NCBI RefSeq assembly: GCF_023920705.1
Contig: NZ_CP094657.1
Location: forward strand, 2,232,001-2,296,000
Source of the DNA: Acinetobacter sp. XS-4
GTDB lineage: Bacteria > Pseudomonadota > Gammaproteobacteria > Pseudomonadales > Moraxellaceae
Length of the DNA stretch: 64,000 nt
Reading direction: 5' to 3'
This document shows, piece after piece, positions 1-8,085 of the stretch. A program made the translations under genes and the position numbers. The notes under the pieces were generated by a model. That model had not been told where the DNA came from, did not search any database, and worked only from the letters and a program-made list of their open reading frames with translations. The number at the start of each line of letters is the position of its first letter. Within the stretch, counting starts at the first letter, position 1.

Positions 1-5
1 ATAAA

Positions 6-848
6 ATGCATGCAGGCCTAAAAGATGCTAGTGTAACTGATCAACAGACAACCAAGGCAAATGTTGAATACAAATTTGTATTAGACCGTTCAGAAATTGA
101 TCTTCCTTTTAATTTAGGACAAGAACTAGAAATCGAATGGACAGGTAATATTTATTGCACCTCTTGTGGCACTAAAACACCGAAGTCTTATTCTCAAGGC
201 CACTGCTTTAAATGTTTTAAAACTAAAGCTGAATGTGACCTATGCATTATGAAACCTGAAACATGTCACTATCATTTAGGTACATGTCGTGAAGATGACT
301 TCGCCCATAATGTGTGTTTCCAACCTCATATTGTGTATTTGGCAAACTCAAGTGCTTTGAAAGTGGGTATTACTCGTGTTAGCCATATGCCAGGTCGTTG
401 GTTAGATCAAGGTGCAACCCAAGCCTTACCTATTTTAAAAGTTGGATCACGCCGTTTATCTGGTCAACTTGAAACTATGTTTGGTTCTTTAGTTGCTGAC
501 AAAACTGATTGGCGCAAACTCCTTAAGGGTGAAGCTGAACCTCTGAAACTGACAGAACAACGTGATCAGTTAATCGAAGAGTTTGCACCGAAAATTCAAA
601 CTATTCGTGAGGAATTTAGCCAGAATCTTGAATTTAACGAAACTGTTGAATTCTTAGAAGATGAATTGCCACGTGAGTTTGTTTACCCAGTAGAACAATA
701 TCCTGAAAAAATTAAGTCTTTAAACCTAGATAAAACACCAAAAATTCGTGGTGTATTACAAGGTATTAAGGGCCAATATTTAATTTTTGATATTGGTGTT
801 ATTAACATCCGTAAATACACGGGTTACGAACTCATCTTACGTGCCTAA
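6..848 (+). CDS. DUF2797 family zinc-ribbon-like protein
   Basis: Conserved protein of unknown biochemical role, 280 residues. The N-terminal third is rich in cysteine, with CxxC pairs at about 51/54, 67/70 and 77/80 and further Cys at 87, 94 and 104, which suggests bound zinc. A segment near 110-135 with the string KVGIT and a following RW-DQGA block is typical of DUF2797. The ATG lies five bases from the window edge and the preceding codon is not a stop, so a start further upstream cannot be excluded. A terminator hairpin follows directly. The family call rests on recognised sequence pattern; the zinc binding is inferred from cysteine spacing. Confidence 0.8.
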   Translation: MHAGLKDASVTDQQTTKANVEYKFVLDRSEIDLPFNLGQELEIEWTGNIYCTSCGTKTPKSYSQGHCFKCFKTKAECDLCIMKPETCHYHLGTCREDDFAHNVCFQPHIVYLANSSALKVGITRVSHMPGRWLDQGATQALPILKVGSRRLSGQLETMFGSLVADKTDWRKLLKGEAEPLKLTEQRDQLIEEFAPKIQTIREEFSQNLEFNETVEFLEDELPREFVYPVEQYPEKIKSLNLDKTPKIRGVLQGIKGQYLIFDIGVINIRKYTGYELILRA

Positions 849-857
849 GTAAGTTTT

Positions 858-883
858 AAAGCCCCTAAAGTGGGGCTTTTTAA
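858..883. terminator. Bidirectional rho-independent terminator
   Basis: AAAGCCCC (858-865) pairs with GGGGCTTT (872-879) around a 6-base loop and is followed by T-rich sequence. It lies between the convergent DUF2797 gene and the last exporter permease gene and could serve both. Confidence 0.8.
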
Positions 884-892
884 TTTATATAA

Positions 893-2011
893 TTAAGATA
901 ATCTTTTTCTAAATAGCCAAGCTGCCAAAGGTAAAGTCACTAGTCCAAGTATGATCATTGGAATAAAGTTGTATTTGACTTGTGCAAAGCTTGCCCCCTC
1001 TAAATAAACCCGTTGTACTAAGTTAATTCCAAACCTTAAGGGATTTGTGTATGTTGCTATTTGTAATGCTTCCGGCATATTTTCTACAGGCGTAAGTAAC
1101 CCTGAAAGCAACATCAAAGGCATAATCAATAAAAACGTAAAAAGCATAGCCTGTTGCATATTTAAAGATAATGCCGAAATTGATAAACCCACACCGACTA
1201 CAGCCACATTAAAACTCAATAAACCAAAATAAAGCAGTCCAATAGAGCCATTCATAGGAATTTTAAACCAGAACAAAATGATCAATAAAATAATGGTTGA
1301 TTGCATCAGCCCTACAAAAATTGGCGGCAAGGCTTTACCAATCATAATTTTTAATGGTGTATACGGTGTCACTAATAACTGATCAAATGTACCTTGTTCA
1401 CGTTCACGCGCGACTGATAAAGCAGATAAAAGCAAGGTCTGCATCATACTTAAGGCCGCAATTAATGAAGGCATTAGGCTCCATCGAGACTCTTGATTTG
1501 GGTTATACCATGTTCTTGTTTCAAGGCTAATGGGTAAAGCTAAGTTAAATTTTTGCTGATTAAACTGACCAACAATTTTATTTAGATATGAACCAGCTAC
1601 AACAGCAGTTGATGAGTTCCTGCCATCAACAATGACCTGTATAGAAGAGCTTTGGTTATTATTTAATTTGTTTTCAAAGTCTGACGGTATCGTAATCACG
1701 ACCAATACCTGACGGCTATCAATGACCTGTTTGATTTGATTGGTATATTCAAGTGATGCAACACGCTTAAAAATACCAGAGCCATCTAGTTTTGAGATTA
1801 GTTCATGTGAAACCTGTCCATTGCTCTGGTCTAAAATTGCATAATCCACATGGTTAACGTCATAAGTAGCAGCATAACCAAACAAAAGTGCCTGCATGAG
1901 GGCTGGTACAAATAGAATGACTCTATTTGCAGGATCACTAAAAATGGTTAAGAATTCTTTTTTGACTAAAAAACTTAAATGTTTTAGCCAAACGATTAGT
2001 TGCCTCCACAT
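893..2011 (-). CDS. ybhR: ABC-2 type exporter permease, YbhR-like
   Basis: Inner-membrane permease of an ABC-2 exporter, 372 residues. One N-terminal membrane helix (about 29-48) is followed by a periplasmic loop of roughly 130 residues and then a cluster of five or six helices from about 180 to the end, the usual ABC2_membrane_3 layout. The motif around residue 200 (AREREQGTFDQLLVTP) matches the family signature after the first C-terminal helix. It is the last gene of a four-gene operon, four bases after the paralogous permease with which it probably forms a heterodimer. In E. coli, YbhFSR with YbhG has been linked to drug and cation efflux; the substrate here is unknown. Confidence 0.85.
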   Translation of the reverse strand: MWRQLIVWLKHLSFLVKKEFLTIFSDPANRVILFVPALMQALLFGYAATYDVNHVDYAILDQSNGQVSHELISKLDGSGIFKRVASLEYTNQIKQVIDSRQVLVVITIPSDFENKLNNNQSSSIQVIVDGRNSSTAVVAGSYLNKIVGQFNQQKFNLALPISLETRTWYNPNQESRWSLMPSLIAALSMMQTLLLSALSVAREREQGTFDQLLVTPYTPLKIMIGKALPPIFVGLMQSTIILLIILFWFKIPMNGSIGLLYFGLLSFNVAVVGVGLSISALSLNMQQAMLFTFLLIMPLMLLSGLLTPVENMPEALQIATYTNPLRFGINLVQRVYLEGASFAQVKYNFIPMIILGLVTLPLAAWLFRKRLS

Positions 2012-2015
2012 AACT

Positions 2016-3140
2016 TTATCTCAACCGTTTTTTCAGTGAAAAGTTCACAGCACATATCAAAACAACGATATATCCTAATAAAAAACCGCATTCTTTAAAC
2101 CATAACTTCCAATCATCGCCTCCCATAAATAAGGTTTTAATTAAAATCATAAAATGTGTAGCTGGAAGTAACTGACTAATAATTTGCACAACCCAAGGTA
2201 AGTTACGTGTATCGAAAACAAATCCTGAAAGCATAAGTGCGGGCATAAAGCTTGCCAATAAAGCAATTTGACTTGCCTGAAACTGACTTTGAGCAAAGCC
2301 AGATATAGTTAGACCAAGTAATAACGAGACGATTAAATATAAAAATGAAGCCGATAAAATTGAGAATAATGAACCGCGCATGGGCACTTCAAAAATAAAA
2401 TATGCAGCAACAATACAGATCACAATATCAATCATGCCAACCACTACATAGGGAATGAGTTTTGCTAATACAATTTCAAATGGCCGTACAGGTGTAACAA
2501 ATAAAGCTTCTAGAGTTCCCCGTTCGCGTTCACGCGCAATAAGTAAACCAGTTAAAAATGCGCCAATTAAAGTTAAAATGAGTACCATTAAGCCAGGGAC
2601 TAAAAACCAAGTACTGTTACCAGATTCGTTAAACCATATTCTTTGTTCAATATTAACGGTGCTTGACGTTGCTAATATTGGACTACGGTCAAACTGTATA
2701 GACGGTGCGGTAGCCAAAGCACCTGCAACATAACCTTCTAAGGCTGTTGCTATGGTAGTGGATGTACCATTTAATAATAGTTGAACCTTGGCATTACCTT
2801 GCTGTGCCTGACTGGCAAAATCTGAAGGAAAATGCAAAATGGCATCAATTTCTCCATCTCGAATGGCCTGCTCTGCTTCAGGCAAATTATGAAAATCTTG
2901 ACTTGTTAAATATCGTGAGCCCTTTAAACCAGCTAAAGCCTGATTAATCTGCGGTGAAGACTGATCAACGACAACGCCGACTCGGGCCTGATTTAAGTCA
3001 AAGGAAAGTCCATAACCAAATAGCAAAATTAAAATAACAGGCAAAACCAGACCAATCCCGAGGCTACTTTTATCACGTATGAGCTGCTTAGTTTCTTTAC
3101 GAACTAATGCTGTCAATCGATTCCAAAATCCAAAGCTCAT
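2016..3140 (-). CDS. ybhS: ABC-2 type exporter permease, YbhS-like
   Basis: Second inner-membrane permease of the exporter, 374 residues, with the same plan as its neighbour: an N-terminal helix (about 29-47), a large periplasmic domain, and a C-terminal helix bundle. The motif ARERERGTLEALFVTP after the second helix is characteristic of the family, and the sequence resembles E. coli YbhS along its length. It is 10 bases downstream of the ATPase gene and 4 bases upstream of the other permease gene, so all are very likely co-transcribed. Paralogy with the adjacent permease points to an old tandem duplication producing a heterodimeric channel. Confidence 0.87.
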   Translation of the reverse strand: MSFGFWNRLTALVRKETKQLIRDKSSLGIGLVLPVILILLFGYGLSFDLNQARVGVVVDQSSPQINQALAGLKGSRYLTSQDFHNLPEAEQAIRDGEIDAILHFPSDFASQAQQGNAKVQLLLNGTSTTIATALEGYVAGALATAPSIQFDRSPILATSSTVNIEQRIWFNESGNSTWFLVPGLMVLILTLIGAFLTGLLIARERERGTLEALFVTPVRPFEIVLAKLIPYVVVGMIDIVICIVAAYFIFEVPMRGSLFSILSASFLYLIVSLLLGLTISGFAQSQFQASQIALLASFMPALMLSGFVFDTRNLPWVVQIISQLLPATHFMILIKTLFMGGDDWKLWFKECGFLLGYIVVLICAVNFSLKKRLR

Positions 3141-3150
3141 TGTAGACCTC

Positions 3151-4914
3151 CTAAACAGCGTGCCTTAGCACACGTGCTTGTTCCACAATCGCTATAAAAG
3201 CCTCATTCATGTCACCAACATGTTTATCTTTACTTGCCAGTTTACGGACTTGTTGGGGAGACCCTAAGGCTAATAGTTTTCCGGCATCTTGTATGGCAAT
3301 GCGGTCACAATATTCTGCTTCCTCCATAAAATGGGTAGTAATAATGATGGTAATACCCTGATTTGCCAGCTCGCCAATGCTGTACCAAAATGATCGCCGT
3401 GCAAGCGGGTCAATTCCGCTTGTAGGCTCATCTAAAAATAAAATTTCTGGTTCATGTAACAATGCAGCAGCCATAGATAACCGTTGTTTATAACCACCCG
3501 GTAAATCACCGCTTTTAACGTGGGGCTTTAAATCGTATTGCTGTAAGGCTTTATCAATTTGTTGTTTTAGCTTTTCGCCCGATAAACCATAGGCTCCCCC
3601 AAAAAACTTCAAGTTTTCTAAAACAGTTAAATTACTATAAAGTGCAAATTTCTGAGAGACGTAACCCACTTTAGCCCTTGCCTCAGCACGAGCTGTGCGT
3701 AAATTTTTGCCGGCAACTTCCAAATACCCGCTACTTGCTGGTAGTAATCCACATAACATTCGAAATGTCGTAGTTTTACCCGCGCCATTTGGCCCAAGTA
3801 ATCCAAAGATTTCACCACGCTGCACATCAAATGATGTATTGGCAACGGCAGTAAAATCTCCAAATGTTCGGACTAAATCTTTGACTACAATGACAGGTTG
3901 ATCTGATTCCAACTCATAATTTTTAAGTGAATTAAAAGTTTGCTTAGAAGTTAATACATGCTCTAGCTGCTTTTGAGCCTGCTGTAACAACATCATAAAA
4001 GCATCTTCAAGCTCAGGTTCTCGTATACTTGCTATTAACCCCTGAGGCAAAACTTTGGCAGATAATTCTTTTTGACGACTAATAAAACGTACTTGTTCGC
4101 CTTTGGGAACAGCATCAATAATCTCTACATGGTTATTGAGTAATTGGGCTTGTACAATCCGCGACTTAATATTTTCAGGAGGTTTTACTAGCCATGTTTG
4201 ACCACGTGCTATTTCTTTTAACTGCTCTGGAGAACCTTGTTTTAAAATTTTGCCTTCATGCATGACATACACATAAGCGCATTTTTCTGCTTCATCCATA
4301 TAAGCAGTACTTATAATTACACTTAAGTTTTCTTCCTGAACAAACTGTTCAATAATGATCCATAAATCTCGTCTTGATAAAGGGTCTACCCCAACACTAG
4401 GCTCATCAAGTAGTAGTAACTCTGGAGAGCGAACTAAAGTACATGCTAGCCCTAACTTTTGTTTCATTCCACCAGAAAGTTGACCAGCTAAACGTTGCGT
4501 AAATTGAGTAAGGTCCGTTATTTCCAATAACCGTTTAAATCTTTGACTCCGTATATTTTTTGGAACACCGTGTAAATCGGCATATAAATCTAAATTTTCT
4601 TGCACGCTTAAATCTTCATAGAGTCCAAAACGTTGTGGCATATAGCTAATGCGGTCTTGTACAGCTTGCGGATTTTTACTCACGTCAATTCCGAGTACAT
4701 TTAATGAACCCGAGGTGGCTTTATATAGTCCTGCAATTAATCTTAATAAAGTTGTTTTCCCCGAGCCATCTGGACCAACTAAAGCAGTAAGTTCTCCTTT
4801 GTTGATTTGCATGTTCAAATGATCAATTGCAGTAATATCTGCTGCCTTTTTACTTTCAGCTTTAAAGTTCATGACTAAATCATGGACATAAACCACCATA
4901 TTTTCATTGGTCAT
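3151..4914 (-). CDS. ybhF: Fused double ABC ATPase of exporter, YbhF-like
   Basis: Cytoplasmic ATPase that carries both nucleotide-binding domains on one chain. Domain 1 has Walker A GPDGSGKTT, signature LSGGMKQ and Walker B LLLLDEP; domain 2 has Walker A GPNGAGKTT, a degenerate signature LPGGYKQ and Walker B ILFLDEP. It should power the two permeases encoded immediately downstream. An upstream TTG (4935) would extend the frame, but the ATG at 4914 is preceded by GGTGAG at good spacing and is preferred; it overlaps the end of the membrane-fusion-protein gene by 11 bases, implying translational coupling. The weak second signature suggests the two ATP sites are not equivalent, which is an inference. 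Confidence 0.88.
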   Translation of the reverse strand: MTNENMVVYVHDLVMNFKAESKKAADITAIDHLNMQINKGELTALVGPDGSGKTTLLRLIAGLYKATSGSLNVLGIDVSKNPQAVQDRISYMPQRFGLYEDLSVQENLDLYADLHGVPKNIRSQRFKRLLEITDLTQFTQRLAGQLSGGMKQKLGLACTLVRSPELLLLDEPSVGVDPLSRRDLWIIIEQFVQEENLSVIISTAYMDEAEKCAYVYVMHEGKILKQGSPEQLKEIARGQTWLVKPPENIKSRIVQAQLLNNHVEIIDAVPKGEQVRFISRQKELSAKVLPQGLIASIREPELEDAFMMLLQQAQKQLEHVLTSKQTFNSLKNYELESDQPVIVVKDLVRTFGDFTAVANTSFDVQRGEIFGLLGPNGAGKTTTFRMLCGLLPASSGYLEVAGKNLRTARAEARAKVGYVSQKFALYSNLTVLENLKFFGGAYGLSGEKLKQQIDKALQQYDLKPHVKSGDLPGGYKQRLSMAAALLHEPEILFLDEPTSGIDPLARRSFWYSIGELANQGITIIITTHFMEEAEYCDRIAIQDAGKLLALGSPQQVRKLASKDKHVGDMNEAFIAIVEQARVLRHAV

Positions 4915-5926
4915 GTGCATTCTCACCCGAAGCAAGTGGCACTTTTAGAGTCACGGGTTGACCCATTTTCAATTGATCATTTGGATCGTTTACATACACC
5001 CTAACCTCATAAACCAGTGTTGTTCTAATCTCTTCGGTCTGTACGGTTTTCGGCGTGAACTCAGCTACTGAAGATATATAGCCAATTTTTCCATTAATAG
5101 GCTGATTCGGATAAGAATCACGAATGACTTGGGCCGTGCCACCCATTTTAATAGAGCTTAAATCTTGTTCGTTTACATACACACGAACCCATTTTGGATC
5201 GGTCAAAGCCAATGTATAAACAGCCTTTTGCGCTGTTGTCATATCACCAACTTCTTGTAACCGAGCTCGTACCACTGCATTTACAGGAGACTTTAATTCA
5301 GCTTGAGTGAGGTTATAGTTAATCAAATCTAAATTAGCCTTAGTTACTTCATACTGTGCCTTGGTCGCTTCACGATCTTCTTGTCTAGCACCCTTAATTA
5401 TTAATTCTAAATTGGCTAGCCTTTCTCGAACTGCTGCCTCAGCACTATCTTTATTACTTTTGGCATAGTCTAGCTCTTGTTGGCTAATTGCCCTACCATC
5501 AGTACTACTCACTAATATTTGTAAACGCTGTAAGTTTTTATCTGTTTTATCTAACTCTGCTTGAGCAGAAGCAAGTTGTGCTTTTGCTTGGGTAATTTCT
5601 TCGGGGCGAGCTCCCACTTCTTGTTTAACAATTGCCTCTTGTTGAGCTTTAAGTTGTGCTTGTGCCTGTTTTGCCTGAATCTGTAATGAATTGGTATTAA
5701 GCGTAGCCAGTAATTGGCCGGCTTGGACTTTATCTCCCTCTTGAACCAAAAGTTTTTGAATACGCCCAGACTGTTCAAACGCAAGTGAAACTTGGCGAAT
5801 ATCAACATTCCCATATAAAGTTAAAAAACTATCTGATTGTTTTTTATTATGATATTTCCACGCAAAAAAGCCAATTAAAGCTACGGCTATAATAACTAAA
5901 ACACTGGCAATCACTTTTTTATTCAT
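4904..5926 (-). CDS. ybhG: HlyD-family membrane fusion protein, YbhG-like
   Basis: Periplasmic adaptor linking the ABC exporter to an outer-membrane channel, 340 residues. A single N-terminal anchor (about 6-24) is followed by a biotinyl/lipoyl half-motif near 50-75, a long alpha-helical hairpin rich in Gln, Ala and Lys (about 75-200), and a beta-barrel domain near 225-330. The ATG is preceded by AGAAGG. It is the first gene of the exporter operon and is transcribed away from the TetR-type regulator across a 119-base gap containing likely operators. No outer-membrane channel gene is present here, so a shared TolC-type protein is presumed. Confidence 0.87.
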   Translation of the reverse strand: MNKKVIASVLVIIAVALIGFFAWKYHNKKQSDSFLTLYGNVDIRQVSLAFEQSGRIQKLLVQEGDKVQAGQLLATLNTNSLQIQAKQAQAQLKAQQEAIVKQEVGARPEEITQAKAQLASAQAELDKTDKNLQRLQILVSSTDGRAISQQELDYAKSNKDSAEAAVRERLANLELIIKGARQEDREATKAQYEVTKANLDLINYNLTQAELKSPVNAVVRARLQEVGDMTTAQKAVYTLALTDPKWVRVYVNEQDLSSIKMGGTAQVIRDSYPNQPINGKIGYISSVAEFTPKTVQTEEIRTTLVYEVRVYVNDPNDQLKMGQPVTLKVPLASGENAHDQ

Positions 5927-5945
5927 CTTATTGGCCTTCTTATTA

Positions 5946-5987
5946 AATTCAAATTTTCTTAGTTTAAATTTAAATTAAATTTAAATT
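5946..5987. promoter_or_regulatory. Phased palindromic operators between exporter operon and TetR gene
   Basis: Two exact copies of the 10-base palindrome AATTTAAATT (5967-5976 and 5978-5987) are separated by one base, an 11-base period. A third copy with one mismatch, AATTCAAATT, lies at 5946-5955, 21 bases from the next. The spacing of one and two helical turns puts all three on the same DNA face. The position between divergent genes suits a TetR-family operator; the binding protein is inferred from context. Confidence 0.6.
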
Positions 5988-6045
5988 ACTCCAATCTTTG
6001 AATAAAAGATATACTTTTTATGGTGAATGAAAGTTAGGGTTAAAC

Positions 6046-6693
6046 ATGTCCAGATCTAGGCGAAGTGATGGTGACTTAACCAAGTCTAAAATTATTGAGG
6101 CAGCAGGACCTTTAATTGCCCAATATGGTTTTGCAAATATAGCGAACAAAACGATTGCCAACGCTGCAAGTGTCGATTTAGCTGCGATTAATTATCACTT
6201 TGATGGTCGAGATGGGCTATATCAAGCAGTCTTAATAGAAGCTCACGCTCACTATCTAGATGAAAAATATTTATTGGAACTTGTTGAAAGCACCCACTCA
6301 CCAGAAGATAAATTAAGCTTATTACTTGAGACGTTGCTGCATAAATTAACTGAAAAAGATGTCTGGCATGGCAATGTCTTTATTCGTGAACTGTTTTCAC
6401 CTTCTGAGCATTTACTAAATTTTATTGAGCTTGCAGGTATGAGAAAATTTTTTCTTATTCGTAAGCTCATTAGTCAAGTTGCTGGTTTAGATGAAAATGA
6501 TCCGGCTGTTTTACCTTGTATTTTAAGCGTGATGACACCTTGCATGATGCTCATTATTGCAGGACCAAATGCTCAGGCACCCGAGCCTCTTAAAAATATT
6601 GCCCAGATGCCATTACATGATTTAGTTGAGCATTTTAAGAAATTTTCATTAGCTGGCTTAAAAGCAATTAGCGAAGCAAATCTTAAAAATTAG
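6046..6693 (+). CDS. TetR/AcrR family regulator, CecR-like
   Basis: Probable repressor of the divergent exporter operon, 215 residues. The N-terminal TetR helix-turn-helix spans about 13-60, ending in the usual INYHF recognition segment; the C-terminal ligand-binding part resembles the DUF1956 type found in E. coli CecR (YbiH), which neighbours and controls ybhGFSR. The same gene pairing here supports that assignment. AGGGT precedes the ATG. The 3' end overlaps the convergent lpxB stop codon by four bases. Control of the operon and autoregulation through the phased palindromes upstream are inferred. Confidence 0.82.
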   Translation: MSRSRRSDGDLTKSKIIEAAGPLIAQYGFANIANKTIANAASVDLAAINYHFDGRDGLYQAVLIEAHAHYLDEKYLLELVESTHSPEDKLSLLLETLLHKLTEKDVWHGNVFIRELFSPSEHLLNFIELAGMRKFFLIRKLISQVAGLDENDPAVLPCILSVMTPCMMLIIAGPNAQAPEPLKNIAQMPLHDLVEHFKKFSLAGLKAISEANLKN

Positions 6694-7865
6694 CTATTTA
6701 AACATTGCAAAATTGCCTGCACTGGATCTTCTGTATTTCCAGAAATAAGTTGTTTATGCATGGTTAAATGTTGCATCACTTGAATTTGAGCTGTCTCAAC
6801 ATTCATTAGTTTTTCTATTTCAGCGGCTAAATTTTCTGGTGTAGCATCTGCCTGAATCAGCTCTTCAATGACTTTCTTACCTGCAATAATATTCGGCAAA
6901 GAATAATAAGGAATTTTCACCAAAAGCTTAGCAATTATATAAGTTAACCAATGCAACTTATAAAAAGTGACCATTGGTCTATGCATTAACATTGCTTCTA
7001 ATGTTGCCGTCCCAGAAGCTAAAGCGATGATGTCGCTTGCATTCATGACCATACGACCAACTTTAGACTCGCTATCTGTATTTTCTAAAATATGAATTAC
7101 AGCTTTTAAATGAGGTGCTAATTGTTCAACACCCTGCTCAATCTGCTGTTTACGCGCATCGTTAATCGCGGGAATTAAAAATTGAATGCCTGGATATTTC
7201 TTATGCAGAATATTGGCAGTTCCAAGCAACATAGGTAAAAGTCGCTCTACCTCACCTTTTCGACTACCTGGCAACAAAGCAATATGTTTTTGATCTTCAT
7301 CAAGACCTAATTGCTGTTTGGCAATTTGAATTGGATTTTCAAGTGGCAATTGTTTAGCTAATGGGTGACCGACAAATGCTGCTGGAACTTCATATTGTTC
7401 ATAAAAAACTTTTTCAAAAGGAAATAAGCAAAGAACTAAATCTATACTTTGTTTAATGCCATGAACACGTCCTTGGCGCCACGCCCAGACTGAAGGACTG
7501 ACATATTGAACTGTTTTTATTGGAAGATTTTTTTCTTTAATACTTTTCGAAAGTCTGAGGTTAAAGTCTGGTGCATCAATACCAATAAAAATATCAACTG
7601 GATTTTGAGTCCATTGATTGATTAGATCATCCCGCACGGCAAATAGTTTTTTTAAGTCTTTTAAGACCTCAACAATCCCCATTACAGATAGAGTTTCCAT
7701 TGGATAATAACTGTTAAAACCTTCCGCAATCATTTGAGGACCACCGATTCCCTCAAATTCGGCATCGATTCCTTGTTCTCGAAAACTACGCATAAGTTTC
7801 ACACCAAGCGTATCTCCAGAAACTTCCCCAACTACAATGCCTATTTTAAGTTTTCGGTTTGCCAA
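6690..7865 (-). CDS. lpxB: Lipid-A-disaccharide synthase
   Basis: Peripheral inner-membrane glycosyltransferase (GT19) that joins UDP-2,3-diacylglucosamine and lipid X to form the lipid A disaccharide. At 391 residues it has normal length. Recognisable blocks are the N-terminal VGEVSGDTLG, the segment GIDAPDFN, YVSPSVWAWR, and the C-terminal LPGSRKGE and SGTATLEAML regions. It stands alone here, convergent with the TetR gene and divergent from the siderophore receptor, rather than in the lpxD-fabZ-lpxA cluster of many proteobacteria. The promoter should lie in 7866-8055. Confidence 0.95.
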   Translation of the reverse strand: MANRKLKIGIVVGEVSGDTLGVKLMRSFREQGIDAEFEGIGGPQMIAEGFNSYYPMETLSVMGIVEVLKDLKKLFAVRDDLINQWTQNPVDIFIGIDAPDFNLRLSKSIKEKNLPIKTVQYVSPSVWAWRQGRVHGIKQSIDLVLCLFPFEKVFYEQYEVPAAFVGHPLAKQLPLENPIQIAKQQLGLDEDQKHIALLPGSRKGEVERLLPMLLGTANILHKKYPGIQFLIPAINDARKQQIEQGVEQLAPHLKAVIHILENTDSESKVGRMVMNASDIIALASGTATLEAMLMHRPMVTFYKLHWLTYIIAKLLVKIPYYSLPNIIAGKKVIEELIQADATPENLAAEIEKLMNVETAQIQVMQHLTMHKQLISGNTEDPVQAILQCLNS

Positions 7866-8019
7866 GGCGATTTACCCAAGAATTTGAAATAATGCATTCT
7901 AGCATAGAGGTTTATCAATCTTGAACTTGATCGATACGTACTTATTCAAAGCAACCACAGCACAAGCTATCTAAAATTACATTCATTCACTATCTTTTAA
8001 TCTAAATTAACAATGCAAT

Positions 8020-8070
8020 TTGAATTGTAGCTTACATTTACAAACAATAAAATAAATGAGAATTATTTAC
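8020..8070 (+). promoter_or_regulatory. Fur-type box and promoter of the siderophore receptor
   Basis: A possible -35 TTGAAT (8020-8025) is followed at about 18 bases by ACAATA (near 8044). The sequence at 8052-8070 matches 12 of 19 positions of the Fur consensus, including TGAGAATTATT in the core. The box overlaps the upstream ATG at 8056, which argues that translation starts later, at 8086. Confidence 0.6.
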
Positions 8071-8085
8071 ATTATCTTTAATCTT

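Noticed and set aside
3627..3863. Open frames antisense to or out of phase with the exporter ATPase gene, and similar frames throughout
   Set aside because: They lie wholly inside genes with strong family evidence and lack ribosome sites; treated as shadows.
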